Of a stretch of 6,145 nucleotides of DNA, positions 1 through 5,880 are shown one piece after another (positions within the stretch are counted from its first letter, which is position 1; each line of letters begins with the position of its first letter). The notes below the pieces were generated by a model. It ran no database searches. It saw nothing but the letters and a program-made list of their open reading frames with translations, and was not told the origin of the DNA. The position numbers were made by a program, and so were the translations under genes. Source of the DNA: Melioribacteraceae bacterium (GTDB lineage Bacteria; Bacteroidota; Ignavibacteria; Ignavibacteriales; Melioribacteraceae); the NCBI GenBank assembly GCA_027036655.1, contig JALWEC010000541.1, positions 1 through 6,145 on the forward strand, given 5' to 3'.

Positions 1-1
1 G

Positions 2-121
2 CCTTACGGCGCAAATGACGCCGCCGAAGTGGCTGTTTTATATACTCATTTTACTCCCGCGATAAAAGATGGCGAAAAAGTTGAATCGATTTTGGAAATT
101 ACTCTTCCAGTAAGTTATTAA
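2..121 (+). CDS. C-terminal fragment, possible TonB-type energy transducer
   Basis: An open frame enters from the left edge and ends at the TAA at 119-121, giving 39 residues that start PYGANDAAEV and end ILEITLPVSY. The stretch FTPAIKDGEKV followed by a beta-strand and a terminal aromatic residue resembles the end of TonB C-terminal domains, which typically read F-x-P-A-x-x-x-G-x-P-V then a short strand ending in F. In that family the domain sits in the periplasm and contacts the TonB box of outer-membrane receptors to pass on proton-motive energy. Only the last part of the domain is visible, so the N-terminal membrane anchor and proline-rich spacer cannot be checked. Another periplasmic beta-rich protein is possible. 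No clear terminator follows the stop. Confidence 0.45.
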   Translation, partial: PYGANDAAEVAVLYTHFTPAIKDGEKVESILEITLPVSY

Positions 122-192
122 ACTTCTGCATATACACCTATCCGCCGAAAGTAACTTTTTTATTATATTTAATTATTCTACAACAATTCTTT

Positions 193-197
193 GGAGG
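193..197 (+). promoter_or_regulatory. Strong Shine-Dalgarno site for the 57-aa gene
   Basis: GGAGG lies four bases before the ATG at 202, in the context TTGGAGGAAAT. It is the best ribosome binding site in the window. It fixes the start of the small gene and supports it being really translated. Confidence 0.75.
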
Positions 198-201
198 AAA
201 T

Positions 202-375
202 ATGGCAGACGGCGGTTGGGTTGCCGGTTGGGGCACGTTATCATTAATTAATGCGGGATTGGCGCAAGCAAAAAACAGAAGCGGATTTTTGTGGTGGCTT
301 ACTTCTTTATTTATCGGACCTTTGGCTACCCTTTTAATTGTTGTGCTTCCGAAGTTAGATGAAGTTGTTGAGTAA
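202..375 (+). CDS. Small hypothetical membrane protein (57 aa)
   Basis: The ATG at 202 opens 57 codons ending at the TAA at 373-375. The N-terminal 27 residues (MADGGWVAGWG, then roughly LSLINAGLAQAKNRSG) are glycine- and small-residue-rich and mildly hydrophobic. Residues 29-50 (FLWWLTSLF, then IGPLATLLIVVLP) form one convincing transmembrane helix, and an acidic tail KLDEVVE follows. The pattern of an N-R-S-G-F-x-W-W turn, a helix and a G-P-x-A-T-L stretch recalls uncharacterised small membrane proteins found in many bacteria, but I do not recognise a named family. There is no cleavable signal peptide pattern. The gene sits 80 bases after the TonB-like fragment and 80 bases before the double-HTH gene, so it may be transcribed alone or as a leader gene of the downstream operon. 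Its reality rests on the strong Shine-Dalgarno site and the coherent membrane-protein composition. Confidence 0.75.
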   Translation: MADGGWVAGWGTLSLINAGLAQAKNRSGFLWWLTSLFIGPLATLLIVVLPKLDEVVE

Positions 376-455
376 TTAAATCAGTCGCTATAGGGTTCTT
401 ACTTTTTCATCTTAACTTTATTAACTATTTTTACTTAACAAATTGCCGGAAAAAT

Positions 456-995
456 ATGAGTAAAATAGAAGAAATCAAATACCTGCTTCATGTTAACGGT
501 ATTAAGTACAGTTGGCTTGCCAACAAACTTGATATGAAACTTTCGACTCTTAAGTATTTTCTTGAAGATGTTGATATTATTGACGATGAGCTTTATGAAA
601 GAATTAAAGAGCTTGTCAATTCTTATCAATATGAACTCAATTTATTCGAAGATGACCCTGCGGAAAATTATGACTTATTTGACGAAGCAAATTTTGCTGT
701 CGGAGTAGGAGCAAGAATTAGGGTTTTTGCAAAAAGAAGATTTGGTTCTTACACTAAACTGGCTGAAGCTCTCGGGATGTCTCCTCAGCATTTACAGCAA
801 TATATCAGCGGACGCCGAGAACCCGGGACTAAAATGCTGATAAGATTTTTGCGTGTCGGGTGTGATATTAATTGGCTTTTGGGAGCTACGGAAAGAGTGG
901 AATCTTATCGGGTATATAAGTTAGAGATTGAAGTTAAAAAATTAAAAAATATAATTTCTAAAATTTCCGAAATTATTGAACATACAAAAAAATAA
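456..995 (+). CDS. DNA-binding regulator with two HTH modules and a C-terminal coiled coil
   Basis: The product is 179 residues. Residues 1-56 look like a first lambda-repressor-type helix bundle, with the HTH core around SWLANKLDMKLSTLKYFLED. A very acidic linker follows (about 57-79). Residues 84-143 form a second, clearer XRE/CI-type HTH, with SYTKLAEALGMSPQHLQQYI, the SGRREPG turn and GCDINWLLGA, an ending typical of phage-CI-like repressors. Residues 147-177 are a lysine- and isoleucine-rich heptad-like helix that probably dimerises the protein. No peptidase or ligand-binding domain is present. The ATG at 456 has only a weak GGA five bases upstream. The protein is likely a cytoplasmic transcription factor, and as first gene of the operon it may autoregulate it. 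Having two HTH domains in one chain is less common than the single-HTH architecture. Confidence 0.85.
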   Translation: MSKIEEIKYLLHVNGIKYSWLANKLDMKLSTLKYFLEDVDIIDDELYERIKELVNSYQYELNLFEDDPAENYDLFDEANFAVGVGARIRVFAKRRFGSYTKLAEALGMSPQHLQQYISGRREPGTKMLIRFLRVGCDINWLLGATERVESYRVYKLEIEVKKLKNIISKISEIIEHTKK

Positions 996-1009
996 ATTAC
1001 GGTAACTGT

Positions 1010-2215
1010 TTGAACCATACGAATTCTGAACAAAAAAAATTTAAGACACTTGATGTTATTACTATTTCTTCCGCTCATTTTATACATGATGTTTTTTCAT
1101 CTTTCCTTGCGCCGATCCTTCCTCTCTTGATTGATAAGTTGGGATTTTCGCTCGGGCTTGCCGGAATCCTTTCGATGATTCAGCGAATTCCGAGTTTGTT
1201 AAATCCTTTTGTCGGATTAGCCGCGGATAAGCTCCCGATGCGTTACTTACTTATAGCGGCGCCTTCTGTTACGGCAATAAGCATGAGTTTACTCGGCGTT
1301 GCTCCCACATACACATTTCTGGTAATCCTGCTTCTGATGATGGGAGTTGGCGCTTCGATGTTTCATGTCCCCGCGCCGGTGATTATCAGAAGCGTATCAG
1401 GAGAGAGAGTAGGGAAAGGAATGAGCTTTTTCATGTTTGGCGGAGAAGTAGCCCGAAGCATCGGACCTCTTGTAATATTAGGGGCTGTTTCCCTTTGGGG
1501 TTTGGAAGGAACGTGGAAATTGATCCCGATTGGACTTTTAGCATCGCTAATACTTTTTTTCAGGTTGAGAAAATTCAAGATATCCGAGACTTTTGAAAAG
1601 AAAGAAAAAACCGATAAAATATCAAAAACATTGAAGGATATATACCCGTTGTTTGGTAATATTGCCGGCGCAACCTTTTTTATCGCTTTATTGAAAGGAG
1701 CTTTAACGGCTTTTCTCCCCACGTTTATTACCATGAAAGGTGAAACTGTTTGGGCGGGGGGAATAGCTCTTTCCGTGTTTCAGCTTTCGGGCGCGGCAGG
1801 TTCCTTTATTTCAGGGACAATTTCCGACAGACTCGGAAGAAGAAACACTCTGATAATTATTGTTTTACTTGCGCCGGTTTTTCTTTGGGGATTTGTTTTG
1901 TACGATGGAATTCTATCTTTGGGATTTCTTATTTTGCTCGGACTTGTAAGTTTCGGGACGACGCCGATTTTATTGGCGGTGGTTAATAATCTTCGCTCCG
2001 AACGTCCCGCGTTTATTAACGGCGTTTATATAACGATTAATTTTTTTATCGGTGGCGGGGCAATTCTTATCATTGGAATTTTAGGTGATTTATTCACATT
2101 GGAGCTTACATATAAAATAGTTGGAACAACAATTTTATTTTCGATTCCGTTTATATTTAAGATTGAAAAACATAAAAAAAGTATGATGAAGAAAGGTGGA
2201 GCAAATGAAATTTAA
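1010..2215 (+). CDS. MFS transporter, fosmidomycin-resistance (Fsr)-like
   Basis: This 401-residue inner-membrane protein has the length and about 12 hydrophobic segments of a major facilitator. Two six-helix halves are separated by a charged cytoplasmic loop at about 184-210. The second half has a canonical motif A, GTISDRLGRRN at 269-279, and the first half a degenerate copy, GLAADKLPMR at 69-78. The AHFIHDVFSSFLAPILPLL start, the FHVPAPV stretch near 118 and the FMFGGEVARSIGPL stretch at 141-154 match my memory of the Fsr branch, which exports small drugs by proton antiport. The only plausible start is TTG at 1010, because no in-frame ATG or GTG occurs until residue 56, inside the membrane domain. 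No good Shine-Dalgarno site precedes it, so it may depend on coupling to the regulator gene that stops 14 bases upstream. The substrate is unknown; the context suggests an aromatic amine, its precursor or a related toxic compound. Confidence 0.85.
   Translation: MNHTNSEQKKFKTLDVITISSAHFIHDVFSSFLAPILPLLIDKLGFSLGLAGILSMIQRIPSLLNPFVGLAADKLPMRYLLIAAPSVTAISMSLLGVAPTYTFLVILLLMMGVGASMFHVPAPVIIRSVSGERVGKGMSFFMFGGEVARSIGPLVILGAVSLWGLEGTWKLIPIGLLASLILFFRLRKFKISETFEKKEKTDKISKTLKDIYPLFGNIAGATFFIALLKGALTAFLPTFITMKGETVWAGGIALSVFQLSGAAGSFISGTISDRLGRRNTLIIIVLLAPVFLWGFVLYDGILSLGFLILLGLVSFGTTPILLAVVNNLRSERPAFINGVYITINFFIGGGAILIIGILGDLFTLELTYKIVGTTILFSIPFIFKIEKHKKSMMKKGGANEI
2194..2201 (+). promoter_or_regulatory. 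Ribosome binding site choosing the ATG at 2205
   Basis: AGGTGGAG lies just before the ATG at 2205. A possible GTG start at 2196 falls inside this purine run and would have no ribosome site of its own, so the ATG is preferred. The site lies inside the last codons of the MFS gene. Confidence 0.65.
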
Positions 2216-3050
2216 CCCTATTTGTGACGACTTAAAATTCAATCCTCAGCACGAAGCTGTGGTTACCACAATAATCTTGGAAAGCGAAGGTGAAAAACTT
2301 AGAGGGACAATTTTTGCTTATACGGATAATGAGCCACGCAAGACAATTCTTCTTCTTCACGGTTTCCCGGGCTCCGAATTTGCGTATGATTTAGGGCACA
2401 TCTTTCTGCGCGCAGGATGGAATGTAGTAGGATTTCATTACCGCGGAATCTGGGGAAGCGAAGGTGAATTTAATTTTGAAAATGTTATAACGGATGTTAA
2501 AAACGTAATTAAAATTCTTCGTGAAAATAAATTAGGAAACAGCTATCGTGTTGATCCGGAAAAAATTGTTCTTGTCGGGCACAGTTTCGGAGGCTCCCAA
2601 GCTTTGAACGCTCTTGCTACTGTGGCAGAAATCAGACATGCCGTAGCAATAGCGCCCTTTAATTTTGCAGTTCTCGGAGTTTACTTGCGCGAACATCCGG
2701 AATTCCTTCCCGTTGCGGAACAGCGTATGGATTGGAGCGCGCGCTTTATTGAAAATTCATCGGGGAAAAAACTTGTAGCCGAAATGCTTGCCCACGAGGA
2801 AGAGATGAATTTTATCGGGCTTATCCCAAAATACAAGAATAAGAAGATTTTACTTATCGCCGGAGAATACGATAAAACCTCCGAGCCTCAATATCATTAT
2901 CATCCTTTTGTTAATGCGTTTAATGAATACCCGTTCAATAAAAATTTGCAAAGCAAGCTGCTTAAAGATAATCACTCTTTTGCCAATACACGACTGGAAT
3001 TGAGCCAAACTATTCTGGATTGGCTACAAGAAGTTGAAAAGGATTTTTAA
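2205..3050 (+). CDS. Alpha/beta-fold serine hydrolase
   Basis: With the ATG start the product is 281 residues and has no signal peptide, so it should be cytoplasmic. It shows a full catalytic set. HGFPGS at 52-57 forms the oxyanion-hole turn, GHSFGGS carries the nucleophile Ser127, Asp223 lies in GEYDKTSEP after a beta-strand (ILLIAGEYD), and His257 lies in DNHSF near the C-terminus. HYRGIWGSEG at 78-87 is the usual loop after strand 4. A mostly helical segment at about 155-207 is a probable cap over the active site. These are features of esterases, amidases and acyl-peptide hydrolases; the substrate cannot be read from sequence. It overlaps the MFS stop by 11 bases and ends two bases before the decarboxylase start, implying tight co-expression. 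It may act on the same compound, for example by releasing an amino acid from an ester or amide, but that is inference. A GTG start at 2196 would add three residues. Confidence 0.88.
   Translation: MKFNPICDDLKFNPQHEAVVTTIILESEGEKLRGTIFAYTDNEPRKTILLLHGFPGSEFAYDLGHIFLRAGWNVVGFHYRGIWGSEGEFNFENVITDVKNVIKILRENKLGNSYRVDPEKIVLVGHSFGGSQALNALATVAEIRHAVAIAPFNFAVLGVYLREHPEFLPVAEQRMDWSARFIENSSGKKLVAEMLAHEEEMNFIGLIPKYKNKKILLIAGEYDKTSEPQYHYHPFVNAFNEYPFNKNLQSKLLKDNHSFANTRLELSQTILDWLQEVEKDF
3039..3043 (+). promoter_or_regulatory. Shine-Dalgarno site supporting the decarboxylase start at 3053
   Basis: AAGGA nine bases before the ATG at 3053, inside the end of the hydrolase gene, favours this start over a second in-frame ATG at 3071. 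The later ATG (MTSEEFRKH) aligns with the usual N-terminus of the family and remains possible. Confidence 0.5.
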
Positions 3051-3052
3051 AG

Positions 3053-4504
3053 ATGATACACAATCGAGATATGACCAGTGAAGAATTCAGGAAACACGCT
3101 TACAAGTTTTCAGATTATATCGCTGATTATTTTTCTAAAATTGAATCATTTCCAGTTTTGCCGGAGATTGAGCCGGATTGGTTAAAAAACCGGCTTCCCG
3201 AAAATGCTCCCGATGAAGGAGAATCGTTTGAAGAGATTTTAACACAGATTGACGACTTAATTATTCCCGCGCTCACGCATTGGAATCATCCTAAATTTAT
3301 GGCGTATTTTAATTCCACGTCTTCATTCCCCGGAATATTGGGTGAATTCCTATCCGCCGCGTTTAATCAAAATGCAATGGTTTGGAAAACTTCTCCGGCG
3401 GCTACCGAGCTTGAGGAGAAAACGCTGGAGTGGTATCGGAAAATGCTAGGGGTAACAAATGAGTTTACTCCCTTTATTTATGACACGGCGTCGGTAAGTT
3501 CGATGCACGCTTTGGCTTCGGCAAGAGAAAGAAAATTCCCGGGAGTTATTCGCAACGAAGGTCTATCCGGAAACGGAAAAATTCCTAAGCTGAGAGTTTA
3601 CATTTCCGAGGAAGCACACTCCTCAATAGAAAAAAGCGCAATAACGCTCGGTTTGGGCTTGTACGGAATAAGAAAAATTCCCACTAACGAAAGATTTGAA
3701 ATGATTCCATACGAGCTTGAAAAAGCAATAGCCGAAGATAAAATGAAGGGGATAGCACCGCTGGCGGTTGTCGCGACAGTTGGCACAACTTCTTCAACTT
3801 CAATTGATCCTGTAAAAGAGATAGCCGCAATTTGCAAATCTAATAATATTTGGCTGCACGTTGATGCGGCTTACGGCGGAACCGCGGCTGTTGTTGATGA
3901 AAAAAATGCGGTCGTTACTTCAGGCTGGGAAGATGCGGATTCTATTGTGGTTAATCCGCATAAGTGGATGTTTATTCCCGTTGACTTAAGCGTTTTTTTT
4001 ACAAAAGAACCGCAAACGCTTAAAAGCGCTTTTTCGTTGGTTCCGGAATATCTGAAAACGGCGGAGGACAGTAAAGTAACCAACTACATGGATTACGGAC
4101 TTCAGCTCGGGAGGCGTTTCCGCTCGCTGAAACTTTGGCTCACAATTAAATATTTCGGGAAAGAAGGTATTGCGGAGATTGTCGGAGAACATATCAGATT
4201 GGCTAATCAGTTTAAAGATCTTATCGACAAATCAGATAGTTTTGAAAGATTAGCTCCCGCGCCTTTCAGCGTTGTTTCGTTCAGAGCGCTTCCGTCGGGA
4301 AATGAGAGCGAGGAAGAGATTAACCGCTTCAATGAAAAGCTGATGGGAAATATTAACTCCACCGGAAAGTTGTTTTTATCTCACACAAAGCTTAAAGGGA
4401 AATACGCAATCCGATTGGTAATTTCCGGACTTCACACAAAAGAGAAAGATATGCTAGAAGCTTGGGAAATAATTAATAATGAATATCAGAAATTGCTAAA
4501 ATAA
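3053..4504 (+). CDS. PLP-dependent group II (aromatic-L-amino-acid type) decarboxylase
   Basis: The product is 483 residues, normal for aromatic-amino-acid decarboxylases, and is expected in the cytoplasm as a dimer. Visible family hallmarks in order: EFRKHAYKFSDYIADY near 11-26; HPKFMAYF and SSFPGILGEFLSAAF at 79-104, then SPAATELE at 114-121; the cofactor-phosphate region DTASVSS at 144-150; His189 in EEAHSS, which stacks on the PLP ring; VATVGTTSSTS at 240-250; Asp271 in HVDAAYGG, which pairs with the pyridine nitrogen; Lys304 in NPHKW, the Schiff-base lysine; and LGRRFRSLKLW at 352-362. Tyr345 in TNYMDYG matches the catalytic-loop tyrosine of true decarboxylases; aldehyde synthases have Phe there. 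It should convert an aromatic L-amino acid (Trp, Tyr, Phe or DOPA) to its amine and CO2, but which one is not decidable. The DTASVSS form differs from animal GSASEAT and looks like a bacterial subgroup. Confidence 0.92.
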   Translation: MIHNRDMTSEEFRKHAYKFSDYIADYFSKIESFPVLPEIEPDWLKNRLPENAPDEGESFEEILTQIDDLIIPALTHWNHPKFMAYFNSTSSFPGILGEFLSAAFNQNAMVWKTSPAATELEEKTLEWYRKMLGVTNEFTPFIYDTASVSSMHALASARERKFPGVIRNEGLSGNGKIPKLRVYISEEAHSSIEKSAITLGLGLYGIRKIPTNERFEMIPYELEKAIAEDKMKGIAPLAVVATVGTTSSTSIDPVKEIAAICKSNNIWLHVDAAYGGTAAVVDEKNAVVTSGWEDADSIVVNPHKWMFIPVDLSVFFTKEPQTLKSAFSLVPEYLKTAEDSKVTNYMDYGLQLGRRFRSLKLWLTIKYFGKEGIAEIVGEHIRLANQFKDLIDKSDSFERLAPAPFSVVSFRALPSGNESEEEINRFNEKLMGNINSTGKLFLSHTKLKGKYAIRLVISGLHTKEKDMLEAWEIINNEYQKLLK

Positions 4505-4508
4505 ATAT

Positions 4509-5399
4509 ATGCACTATGATTTTAGATTATATGTTTTTAAGGTTGTTGCGGAAAAACTTAGTTTTACGCGGGCGGCTAAGGAGTTGTTTTTAAGCCAGCC
4601 TTCGGTTACAAATCATATTAAGGAATTGGAAAAGGAGGCGGGCGAAGCTTTATTTGAAAGGCTTGGTAACGCTATTCGTCTTACGCCCGCCGGCGAACTT
4701 TTTTATCAATACACATTAAATATACATGGTTTGTACAAGGAGCTTGATGAAAAAATCAATATTTTAAAGAAATCGGAAGCGGGTAATCTGAAACTCGGAG
4801 CGAGCACAACTGTTTCTCATTATATTTTACCGAAGATTTTATCTTCGTTTAAGGTTCGTTTTCCTAACGTTAATCTATCTTTACAGAATGGAAACAGCGA
4901 ACAAATCGAAAAACTTCTGATTGAAAAGAAAATTGATTTGGGAATTATTGAAGGGAATTCAAATCTTCCTCAAATTAAGTATGAGGATTTTCTGAGGGAT
5001 GAAATTGTGCTTGTGGTTTCGGCTCGTAACAGGACGCTGAAAAGTGAAATCACGTTAAGTGAGTTGCCTGATATTCCGCTGATAATCAGAGAAAGCGGCT
5101 CGGGGACGCTTGATATAATTCATTCGGCGTTATCCGCAAAAAATATAAAGACTCGTGATTTAAATATCCAGATGCGATTGGGGAGCACCGAAGCGATTAA
5201 GGAATATCTTAAATTTTCCGATTCCGCTGCTTTTGTTTCAATTAACGCGGTTCAAAATGAACTTATCAGAAATGAACTGAAAATAATAGACATTGCGGAT
5301 TTTGAAATTACAAGAATTTTCAAATTTATTGCCTTGGTCGGGCAGCAGTCCGAATTGATAAACTCCTTCAAGAAATTTGCCGTCGGTAGTTTGCATTAA
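4509..5399 (+). CDS. LysR-family transcriptional regulator, CysL/YeiE-like effector domain
   Basis: The product is 296 residues, standard for LysR proteins. Residues 5-63 are the winged HTH, with core SFTRAAKELFLSQPSVTNHI at 18-37 and the wing ending RLTPAGELFY. A linker helix (about 64-90) leads to a two-lobed periplasmic-binding-protein-like effector domain at about 92-294. ASTTVSHYILP at 98-108, RESGSGT at 194-200 and LGSTEAIKEYL at 224-234 are the marks I associate with the CysL/YeiE-like effector subgroup, whose known members respond to small anions or metabolites. It starts four bases after the decarboxylase stop with no visible Shine-Dalgarno site, so translation is probably coupled. 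LysR genes are more often divergent from their targets; here the regulator is the last gene of the same transcript, suggesting feedback on the operon promoter or action on a distant target. Confidence 0.93.
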   Translation: MHYDFRLYVFKVVAEKLSFTRAAKELFLSQPSVTNHIKELEKEAGEALFERLGNAIRLTPAGELFYQYTLNIHGLYKELDEKINILKKSEAGNLKLGASTTVSHYILPKILSSFKVRFPNVNLSLQNGNSEQIEKLLIEKKIDLGIIEGNSNLPQIKYEDFLRDEIVLVVSARNRTLKSEITLSELPDIPLIIRESGSGTLDIIHSALSAKNIKTRDLNIQMRLGSTEAIKEYLKFSDSAAFVSINAVQNELIRNELKIIDIADFEITRIFKFIALVGQQSELINSFKKFAVGSLH

Positions 5400-5405
5400 A
5401 GCAAA
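5390..5405 (+). terminator. Weak candidate terminator at the lysR-type gene stop
   Basis: TTTGC and GCAAA form a five-pair stem with a six-base loop that includes the stop codon, followed by a T-rich but interrupted tract (TTTGTTTCTTCATTTC). The stem is short and A/T-rich, so termination here is a guess. No better terminator was found before the repeat cluster. Confidence 0.25.
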
Positions 5406-5478
5406 TTTGTTTCTTCATTTCTTAGAGCGGAGACGTGTCGAATTTATATAAGAGAAGGCTTTGCATAACCCAATTATA

Positions 5479-5593
5479 TGTCATTCTGAGTCCCGACAAA
5501 GTCGGGAAGAAGAATATCAGAGCCGGTAATTTTACCGAATTTAGAGATATTTCGGACGGCTCACACCTTCGCTGTGGCGAACTCAATATGACA
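5479..5593. repeat. REP/MITE-like element with imperfect inverted ends
   Basis: The left end TGTCATTCTGAG (5479-5490) and the right end CTCAATATGACA (5582-5593) are inverted copies matching at 10 of 12 positions. Inside are three hairpins: TCCCGAC-aaa-GTCGGGA (5491-5507), CGGTAA-tt-TTACCG (5524-5537) and TCGC-tgtg-GCGA (5569-5580). TGTCATTCTGAG followed by a G/C hairpin and GAAGAAT is a repeat type I recall as very frequent between genes in Bacteroidota-like genomes. There is no transposase, so if mobile it would depend on one elsewhere. Confidence 0.7.
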
Positions 5594-5637
5594 AATTTAG
5601 GTTTTGCAAAGGTTTCTAAGAGTATTTGCGTTAATTT

Positions 5638-5652
5638 AACAGCTTTGCAGTT
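5638..5652. repeat. Imperfect hairpin AACAGCTTTGCAGTT
   Basis: AAC-a-GC / GC-a-GTT with a TTT loop and one A/A mismatch. It differs at only two bases from the perfect hairpin AACTGCTTCGCAGTT at 5705-5719, so the two are probably diverged copies of one unit flanking the dyad at 5673-5691. Confidence 0.5.
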
Positions 5653-5672
5653 GGCGTTGTTTTTTTCATTAA

Positions 5673-5691
5673 CCCCGAATTAAATTCGGGG
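5673..5691. repeat. Perfect 8-bp dyad CCCCGAAT-taa-ATTCGGGG
   Basis: Eight perfect pairs with a three-base loop. A T-run lies before it (5660-5667), but no T-tract follows on either strand, so it is better called an intergenic dyad repeat than a terminator. The G/C-rich half makes it the most stable short stem in the cluster. Confidence 0.75.
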
Positions 5692-5704
5692 CTATTGTGA
5701 ATTA

Positions 5705-5719
5705 AACTGCTTCGCAGTT
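5705..5719. repeat. Perfect hairpin AACTGC-ttc-GCAGTT
   Basis: Six perfect pairs around a TTC loop closed by C-G. It is the intact counterpart of the imperfect unit at 5638-5652. Confidence 0.65.
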
Positions 5720-5730
5720 AGATTGTTAAA

Positions 5731-5768
5731 CCCAAAATTGTCATTAGACCAAAAATTTCTAATGACAA
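5731..5768. repeat. Hairpin repeat copy A, left arm of an 18-bp inverted pair
   Basis: TTGTCATTAGA (5738-5748) and TCTAATGACAA (5758-5768) form a perfect 11-pair stem with a nine-base loop. The left arm together with its flank, CCCAAAATTGTCATTAGA (5731-5748), recurs exactly as its reverse complement at 6003-6020. The two sites are therefore copies of one unit in opposite orientation. Confidence 0.8.
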
Positions 5769-5851
5769 CCATTAGGAAAAAGTTGACTTAAGTTATTAAA
5801 GAACAACAGGTTAACTAACTGTCAAGCTGTTAATTTTAGACAAAAAAACAT

Positions 5852-5866
5852 GTAAGAAAATCTTAC
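5852..5866. repeat. Perfect hairpin GTAAGA-aaa-TCTTAC
   Basis: Six perfect pairs with a three-base loop, between the inverted 18-mers. No clean T-tract follows on either strand. Confidence 0.55.
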
Positions 5867-5880
5867 TCGTTCTATTTGTA

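Larger units (their letters stand above)
456..5399 (+). other. Probable five-gene operon: double-HTH regulator, MFS, hydrolase, decarboxylase, LysR
   Basis: Five co-directional genes follow each other with gaps of 14 bases, an 11-base overlap, 2 bases and 4 bases. No room is left for internal terminators, and full internal promoters could only lie inside coding sequence. Such spacing normally means co-transcription and translational coupling. A regulator stands at each end, the MFS protein and two enzymes lie between, and the repeat-rich gene-free stretch follows the last gene. I saw no convincing standard promoter in the 80 bases before the first gene. That spacer is very T-rich and carries TTAAC three times (412, 421, 435). 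Confidence 0.7.

Noticed and set aside
1363..1734. Minus-strand ORF of 123 codons inside the MFS gene
   Set aside because: It is antisense to a well-supported transporter gene, without its own recognisable domain or start context.
1750..1986. Plus-strand ORF of 78 codons inside the MFS gene
   Set aside because: It is an out-of-frame shadow, rich in Cys, Arg and Phe, with no coding character of its own.
2196..2204. GTG start for the hydrolase
   Set aside because: The GTG is part of the purine-rich ribosome site AGGTGGAG that properly serves the ATG at 2205.
1010..2215. Antibiotic-resistance gene call (fosmidomycin resistance)
   Set aside because: Similarity to the Fsr branch is at family level only, and the operon context points to metabolism; naming a drug substrate would be unsupported.
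5435..5683. Plus-strand ORF of 82 codons after the LysR gene
   Set aside because: It runs through the TGTCATTCTGAG element and its hairpins, has no ribosome site and no protein-like composition.
5673..5691. Rho-independent terminator at the CCCCGAAT dyad
   Set aside because: The stem is good, but no T-tract follows it on either strand and it lies about 270 bases past the last gene.
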